A DNA stretch of 12,135 bases from NCBI GenBank assembly GCA_003024985.2, contig PXIH01S0005038.1; one strand, given 5' to 3'. This document shows positions 7,608-12,135 of the stretch, piece after piece. The DNA is from Euperipatoides rowelli (taxonomy: Eukaryota; Onychophora; Udeonychophora; Euonychophora; Peripatopsidae). A program made the translations under genes and the position numbers. The notes beneath the pieces are model-generated. The model searched no databases, had not been told where the DNA came from, and was given only the letters and a program-made list of their open reading frames with translations. Numbering within the stretch: the stretch's first letter is position 1; the number at the start of each line of letters is the position of its first letter.

Positions 7608-8028
7608 TGTGTCATACTAAAAATATAAAACAAATTTAATTCACATTCTTCAAGATTTCAATGTTTACAATTATATAATTAATTATGTAATAATAAAGCA
7701 AAACTTTCTCTTTCAAAATTAAATTATCTTATGAAAACATAGAAAAGATAAAGAAGCTATTTGATTTGTTTATATTTCAAACCAATGAAAAGGCTGAAAT
7801 TATGTTCTTCGAAGATCTCCGATACCTTTTTTTTCAAAATAACAGCGACTCATTTTATTTTCTCTTCATTATAATTTACGGTACTTTACAATTTTAGTCA
7901 TGAAGAAAAGCTACAAATAAACTTGAAACAGTTTTTTGTTTATTATTTTAAAACGTAAAATTAAAAAAAAAAAAAGACTTTTCCATTTTTTCCTCCTTTT
8001 CCCTCTCCTGTGCCGCTTATTATGAAGT
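7608..8028. other. AT-rich DNA between minisatellite 1 and the presumed right hAT end
   Basis: No coding frame is supported. A T-rich and C-rich stretch (7979-8009, TTTTCCTCCTTTTCCCTCTCC) follows A13 at 7963-7975. It may be the interior tail of the hAT-like element. Confidence 0.45.
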
Positions 8029-8062
8029 CATGGGCCACATGCAGTCCATGAACCGCGGGTTC

Positions 8063-8881
8063 TTATTACCTTAAGTTGATGATCATAAGGGAATTTAATT
8101 TAGAAATATTTAATGCAAGGCCATCCAATTTTAGCCAGTTTGAAATCCTAACATGATTAATAAAATCTACTACCACTGAAAATAATTGTCACAGGATAAT
8201 CTTATGACATATCCTTTTCTGAAAATTTTAAACAGTATTAAGAACTAATCTTCCTTAGTTATGAGGGAATTTTCATATAATAATTATTAAATTATGTGGA
8301 TCTTCTGTTTCATTAGTGTTCGGCAACATGTCTGGGCTTGAGGTTAGATAGAAAATATAAAACTGACAATACATTTTCATTCTTTTTTTTCTAAGATTTG
8401 TTTTCATATATCAAGAGATTTCAATCATCACAAAGATAAATGAAGAGAACTGCAAAAGTTGATCTTTTGTCCGACTGATAAATGTAGAAGCAAGTTTATA
8501 GCTGTGCTTTTCGCATAGAAAATTTCTTGATTGGCTACTCTTCATGAGAGTGAAATCATGTGTCATATACAACAAACAGTCTTTCATGTGAACAGTTACT
8601 TATTTCACTAATTCTGAAAACAAGATATTGGCTAAAGTTGACAATTTATTGTTCTTAGAATTTTTTTATTTTTTGGCATTTGTAAAGCATGCTAAGAGAA
8701 ACTATAGAAGGTTGGCCATGCAATCAGTTATATTATTTATGAATGCAGAAGTGACTGTTAAGACCATGCTATTCACTTTGAAATTTTCTTGCCTGCCATC
8801 TTTTACAAAGTGTGATATTGAGTTCATTGACACATCAGAATAATCATACAAATTTCAGATTTTTTCCGAATTTAATTTCAG
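8063..8881. other. AT-rich DNA with one 71-codon frame of doubtful value
   Basis: The frame 8628-8843 (+) starts MAKVDNLLFLEFF and ends FIDTSE. It has a hydrophobic start and a basic middle (KHAKRNYRR). No splice signals or initiation context stand out, no family was recognised, and the length is near what chance gives here. The last bases form a good acceptor (TTTTTTCCGAATTTAATTTCAG ending at 8881, with some non-pyrimidines). Confidence 0.4.
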
Positions 8882-9020
8882 AAAAATGGGTTAATATTGT
8901 TGGTAAGATATGTTATAAGCTCAATACAAAATTATTTTACTAATACAATAGTTAAGATAGAAGTCTTTGGTGATCCAGGAGCGCGTACCTTTGCCTTGGA
9001 GAACGCAACTAACGATGATG
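8882..9020 (+). CDS. Candidate exon, unrecognised protein
   Basis: The segment sits between a good acceptor (T-rich, ending TTTCAG at 8881) and a weak donor (GATG before GTAGTT at 9021). The frame from 8882 codes 46 codons plus one base; the open frame runs 8876-9026 and stops at TAA (9027-9029). The second half is GC-richer than its surroundings and reads VKIEVFGDPGARTFALEN and then ATNDDG, a composition like real protein. It enters in phase 0 and exits in phase 1. FG[DE] followed by LEN loosely recalls strands of PLAT/LH2 domains, but spacing is off by a residue and the upstream half does not fit, so I do not assign it. An alternative acceptor at 8958-8959 would drop the first half. Confidence 0.25.
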
Positions 9021-9031
9021 GTAGTTAAGAT

Positions 9032-9075
9032 GGCCCTCACTTTTTCCTTTCTTATAGGAAATAGGGGGGAGGGCC
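9032..9075. repeat. GC-rich hairpin
   Basis: GGCCCTC (9032-9038) pairs perfectly with GAGGGCC (9069-9075), and TTTCC (9043-9047) can pair with GGAAA (9058-9062) inside. It directly follows the candidate exon at 8882-9020. A perfect 7-bp G/C stem is rare in this DNA and may be the end of a short repeat. Confidence 0.5.
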
Positions 9076-9267
9076 TTTGCAGTTTGTATACTGATTGAAA
9101 TCAGTCTTTCTTGCTCAACCTTGAATAGGATAACAACTATTCCATCCAGTCTATTAAACTTGTATTGGTTTAGTTTGATAATTATTTAAGACATTAAGTT
9201 GGATCAAAAAATATTAGTCTTAATGGCAAACAATGACGGACATTCATTAGCTTCAATAACATAATCG

Positions 9268-9523
9268 TACAAGGGCGTCTTCAGGGGAGGGAGGGTATTT
9301 AATATAAATTTTTCCATCTTTAATAATATTAAAAGTGTGAAGTATCGATTATTATAGAATTAATAATGGTATTACGATGGCATATAAAACAAGGGGTGTC
9401 ATTCATTTATTTAATGATTATCAAAACATCCGCACAACACCCCCTCCCCCCCAAAAAAAAAAAAAAAAAAAACTTATCAAAATATTTGCACGTCTCTGCA
9501 TTTTTTCTGTGGACGCCCTTGTA
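9268..9523. mobile_element. 256-bp MITE with TA target site
   Basis: TACAAGGGCGTC at 9268-9279 is mirrored exactly by GACGCCCTTGTA at 9512-9523. Read as a TA duplication outside 10-bp inverted repeats (CAAGGGCGTC), this fits a Tc1/mariner-like non-autonomous element. The TA may instead be part of the repeat, in which case the superfamily is open. G-rich sequence just inside the left end (AGGGGAGGGAGGG, 9283-9295) is complementary in character to the C-rich tract near the right (CCCCCTCCCCCCC, about 9440-9452), so the element could fold on itself. A20 at 9453-9472 follows. No transposase is encoded; the 74-codon frame inside is not a gene. Confidence 0.75.
9453..9472. repeat. A20 run within the MITE
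   Basis: Twenty A bases directly follow a C-rich tract inside the 256-bp MITE. This is a homopolymer, with length likely variable between copies or in sequencing. Confidence 0.9.
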
Positions 9524-9730
9524 ATTGTTTATGGTTGTTGTTTATATTTAAAGTTTTCTTCACATTCTGCTGGATCCAATTTTAATATAACAATACTGTA
9601 GACATCATTAATTTGCTTGAAATGTTTTATTCGTATGCTCCTACACATTATTTTAAACAGAATTTTACATAAATTATACAAAAATAATTTATAACTCATT
9701 TAACTTTCCATAGTACCATTTCTTCTATTT

Positions 9731-9784
9731 ACAACAAATCTATTTCTTTACACTATTACAACAAATCTCTTTATTTACACTATT
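9731..9784. repeat. Two-copy 27-bp tandem repeat
   Basis: 9731-9757 and 9758-9784 both begin ACAACAAATCT and end TTTACACTATT, and differ at two positions (25 of 27 match). This is a small, fairly recent duplication. Confidence 0.85.
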
Positions 9785-9882
9785 TGCACTGTCAATAAGC
9801 TAATATTTTTGCTTTAATTTTGTTATACGTGTTTGTTTCATTTTTGTTTAATTATTGATTTTTTTGTTCAACTTTTTTTTTT

Positions 9883-9894
9883 GTGTGTGTGTGT
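9883..9894. repeat. (GT)6 microsatellite
   Basis: Six GT units follow a T-run. It is a simple repeat, probably of variable length. Confidence 0.85.
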
Positions 9895-9968
9895 TTTAAG
9901 TTTATTGTAAATTTGTATCATTATTTGACTGAGTTTAATGTTTAATTTATTTTTAATTTCCATCAGTT

Positions 9969-9987
9969 TGTGTGTGTGTGTGTGTGT
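9969..9987. repeat. (TG)9 microsatellite
   Basis: Nineteen bases of alternating T and G precede TATATG. It is a simple dinucleotide repeat and could form Z-DNA in principle. Confidence 0.9.
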
Positions 9988-10701
9988 ATATGCTCATGGA
10001 TGTTCAATGTTCTTATCTATTTTGAAATCTATTTCTTTATTAGCCTACCTCTCAAAATTAATTTTCATTTCATGTGTAATTGGAAATTAAGACGAAGAGA
10101 TTAAAACAATGATTGTGAATTGGCAGCAAAATGATTATTTTGATATGTTAGTTCAAGAGCTTTGTTTTTAAATCCAGAAATAATCTGTTTTAAAATTTAC
10201 ATTCATTTACATTACAAATTAAAATGCTCAGATTTGATCCTATTTGATTGTTGAGTTGCTGGTTATACTTTAAAAAAAAAAATACATTGTTAGATTTTTA
10301 AAATTTTTCCATGAGGCTGTGACTTAGTTTAACCCTTTAGCAAAGGATTTAGGTCTGAGGCAAATCATATTTCACCATTCGCTAAATAAGAGTACAGTAT
10401 TGCATAAATTAAACAGCGATAATTGTAAAACGTCATGTTGAGCACTGCTCAAGAAAAAATCTACTGTCAAAATCACAATTTCCATGACTTTAATGATGAC
10501 CAATCTGCTAACAAATCAGTGTATTGTGATTCTCTTCTCTTATCTTAGTGATAGAGAAATTTTCTATAAGAAGAAAAAAAAGTAGATAATAACAGCAATT
10601 GATAATATGGTAAGATTTCATTTAAAGTTTAGAAATATTACCATTGTAATGTAAGGAAATAATTTTTTTTTAGATTTAATGACCCCAATTTCAAATCATG
10701 A

Positions 10702-10851
10702 TATATTTATTATAGAAATGATAGCTGCACAAGACGTAAACAGAATATGAAATGCATAAACTTTATTGAAGAATATCGGAGATTATACAGATATCTGAGA
10801 AACTATAATGAATGTGATGGCTTAATGTATAAAAAAAACAGCCTTAAGTAA
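10702..10851 (+). other. Open frame, possible exon fragment (10716-10847)
   Basis: The frame is open from a TGA at 10699 to TAA at 10849-10851. An acceptor-like TTTATTATAG ends at 10715, and AA before GTAAAA at 10848 could be a donor. The peptide contains MKCINFIEEYRRLYRYLRNY, basic and aromatic and probably helical; FIEEYR is also seen at the start of MADF domains, but nothing else of that domain follows. An AATAAA at 10863-10868 could serve if the TAA is a true end. It would enter in phase 2, which candidate exon 8882-9020 (exit phase 1) does not supply. The length is within chance. Confidence 0.15.
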
Positions 10852-11285
10852 AATAATTTAATAATAAAAATTACTAATAAGGAAGAGCTTATGAACAATT
10901 CAGTATTCAACTTGAGATATACTGATATAATATTAGTAGTGTATGCCTTTCAAATAGTTTGAAACATAGAAAATTATTTTCCTCAAACGTTATTCTCAAA
11001 TAAAAAGGTTAAATGATTTTTTTCTTAGTTACCCTCTTCTTCCTGCTATGTTTAATTATCAGTATAATGGAAAACATTATACCTTGGGTCATACCCGACC
11101 CACATTTAGAATGACTACACATGCTTTTTTTTTAGTGAGGCACACCTTTTTTGTTCTTGTTTTATATGTATTCTAAACAGAGACAAGAGGAGATGCAGGA
11201 ATGAGTGATTGCTCTCCCTCATAAAGAAAACTCTTTAAAACAGTGCCTATAGCAATTTTAATAATTTAATTATTTCCTATCAACG
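10852..11285. other. AT-rich non-coding DNA
   Basis: Nothing beyond simple AT-rich sequence was seen. A small GC-richer patch near 11080-11102 (CTTGGGTCATACCCGACCC) has a short internal complementarity, GGGTC with GACCC. No gene, RNA gene or repeat is supported. Confidence 0.55.
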
Positions 11286-11360
11286 TGCATTTACTGCATT
11301 ACTTTGTTAAGGAATATCAAGCATGCATTTACTGCATTACTTTGTTAAGGAATATCAAGC
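11286..11360. repeat. Perfect 37-bp direct repeat, period 38
   Basis: 11286-11322 and 11324-11360 are identical (starting TGCATTTACTGCATTAC and ending AATATCAAGC) and separated by a single A. Perfect identity in otherwise drifting non-coding DNA points to a recent duplication, or to an assembly or read artefact. Confidence 0.95.
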
Positions 11361-11520
11361 TAATCAATACCAGAATTGCCTATCCGTAGTTAAATAGACA
11401 ATGCTAAATATGAAAAAATGTCACTCTACTGATTATCGTGTGCTTTAGTTGTTAAACAGTTCACTTTTTTGTTTTATAGTACGCTTTGTATGTTTTTTAT
11501 TAAATATCAATAGAAAATCA
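11361..11520. other. AT-rich spacer before minisatellite 2
   Basis: No coding frame, repeat or signal was seen between the 38-bp duplication and the second minisatellite array. Confidence 0.5.
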
Positions 11521-12100
11521 AGACCGATTGCAATAATTGTTATAAACAATTGAGGCTAACTGCAATTGTTCTAAAACAATAAGACTGGCTGCAAGAATTG
11601 TTACAAGACAATCGCGACTGACTGCAAGAATTGTTATAAGACAATCGAGACTGACTGCAAGAATTATAAGACATTTGAGTCACTGCAAGAATTGTTATAA
11701 GACAATCGAGACTGACTGCAAAAATTGTTATAAGACAATGGAGAGTGACTACAAGAATTGTTATGACAATAGGGACTGACTGGAAGAATTGTTATAAGAC
11801 AATGGAGAGTGACTACAAGAATTGTTATGATGATAGGGACTGACTGGAAGAATTATTATAAGACAATGGAGAGTGTCTACAAGAATTGTTATAAGACAAT
11901 AGGGACTGACTGGAAGAATTGTTGACAATTGAGTGACTGAAGAATTGTTACAAGACAATAATTATTGAGTCTGACTGCAAGAACTATTACAAGACAATCG
12001 AGACTGACTGCACAAATTGTTATAAGACAATGGATAGTGACTTCAAGAATAAATTGTTATAAGACAATGGAGACTGATGGCAAGAATGGTTATTGGATTA
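11521..12100. repeat. Minisatellite 2: ~33-bp monomer, about 18 copies
   Basis: The typical monomer reads AGACTGACTGCAAGAATTG then TTATAAGACAATCG. About 18 copies can be laid end to end, with starts near 11521, 11553, 11582, 11615, 11648, 11678, 11709, 11742, 11774, 11806, 11838, 11870, 11904, 11932, 11968, 12001, 12034 and 12071. Most are 30-34 bp; the outer ones and a few inner ones carry small insertions or deletions. Every good copy contains ATTGT, six bases, then ACAAT, so each can form a short hairpin. The minus-strand frame 11761-11958 is this repeat read in an open frame, not a gene. It shares no monomer with minisatellite 1. The array decays toward both edges. Confidence 0.93.
11742..11931. 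repeat. Alternating dimer units inside minisatellite 2
   Basis: Two monomer types alternate: one begins AGAGTGACTACAAG (11742, 11806, and 11870 with one change), the other GACTGACTGGAAG (11774, 11838, 11904). This gives a ~64-bp dimer present three times. It shows local amplification of a two-monomer block in the middle of the array. Confidence 0.85.
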
Positions 12101-12135
12101 TTTAGGCTTATTACATTCCACACGCAAGAGTACTT

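Larger units (their letters stand above)
6510..8062. mobile_element. Probable decayed non-autonomous hAT-type element carrying a minisatellite
   Basis: The left end at 6510 reads CATGGGGTGCACAACC, followed by TTTTTGTACTTAAGGGTCA. This closely follows the ends of a large hAT family group (CAGGGGTGCNCAACC, then a T-rich stretch). About 1.5 kb downstream, 8029-8062 reads like the other end in inverse orientation, with GGGCCACATGCAGTCCATG and then CCGCGGGTT, a pattern typical of hAT right ends. The last dozen bases that should mirror the left end (GTGCACCCC) are missing or replaced, and no 8-bp duplication is visible, so the right end is truncated or decayed. No transposase frame is present between the ends; the interior is a G16 run, a ~37-bp minisatellite and AT-rich DNA. 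That the two ends belong to one element is inference; they could be two fragments. Confidence 0.5.
9524..10701. other. AT-rich DNA with GT microsatellites
   Basis: No supported gene. It contains a 27-bp two-copy repeat at 9731-9784, (GT)6 at 9883-9894 after a T10 run, and (TG)9 at 9969-9987. Frames are short and low-complexity. Confidence 0.6.

Noticed and set aside
8950-9020. PLAT/LH2 domain fragment
   Set aside because: The FGD...LEN similarity has wrong spacing, and the preceding residues do not fit the domain's first strands.
10745-10851. MADF-domain fragment (FIEEYRR)
   Set aside because: Only the first helix motif is similar; the Trp and later helices of the domain do not follow.
11761-11958. 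Minus-strand Ser/Asn-rich repeat protein
   Set aside because: It is minisatellite 2 read in an open frame; monomer length changes break it.
11521-12100. CRISPR-like array with palindromic repeats
   Set aside because: The hairpin-bearing monomers directly abut with no spacers, and no cas-like genes are present.
1-12135. tRNA or rRNA genes, viral or defence-system genes
   Set aside because: No cloverleaf with a GGTTCGA-type loop, no conserved rRNA stretch and no recognisable polymerase, capsid, integrase or defence-family motif was seen on either strand.

Overview
The window looks like nuclear DNA of an AT-rich animal genome, roughly 30% G+C by eye. It has no bacterial gene layout: no long ORFs, no operons and no ribosome-binding sites. 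It has long A and T runs, (GT)n microsatellites, minisatellites, short transposon copies with terminal inverted repeats, and small ORF islands bounded by intron-like GT and AG signals. Two N bases (6615 and 6743) suggest a draft or read-level assembly. The species cannot be determined from this window. An invertebrate fits the base composition and the repeat types, but that is a guess.

Positions 1-1350 hold the best candidate for a protein-coding locus. Three possible exons on the + strand (333-511, 880-899 and 1103-1180) join in consistent phase into the C-terminal end of a small protein with one membrane-spanning segment. An AATAAA lies 12 bases after the stop. I do not recognise the protein. 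In DNA this AT-rich the splice and poly(A) signals could be chance, so the model is tentative.

Positions 1350-4090 are mostly featureless AT-rich DNA with a few small palindromes and a string of short ORFs in different frames (2267-2898). At 4092-4343 lies a clear 252-bp non-autonomous hAT-type element, with 16-bp perfect terminal inverted repeats and an 8-bp target duplication. Positions 4344-6509 are AT-rich, with one possible exon (4543-4657).

Positions 6510-8062 look like the remains of a second hAT-type element. Its left end is well preserved and its right end decayed. Its interior holds a ~37-bp minisatellite organised into a ~240-bp higher-order repeat of seven monomers. Positions 8063-11285 are AT-rich, with another possible exon (8882-9020), a 256-bp MITE with a TA target site (9268-9523), GT microsatellites and an ORF (10702-10851). 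The window ends with a recent 38-bp tandem duplication (11286-11360) and a second, unrelated 33-bp minisatellite (11521-12100), partly organised as alternating dimers.

I found no complete gene, RNA gene, CRISPR array, virus or defence system. The firm content is the repeats and transposon copies. The coding calls are weak. With about an 8% chance of a stop per random codon at this base composition, dozens of open stretches near 50 codons are expected in six frames of 12 kb.
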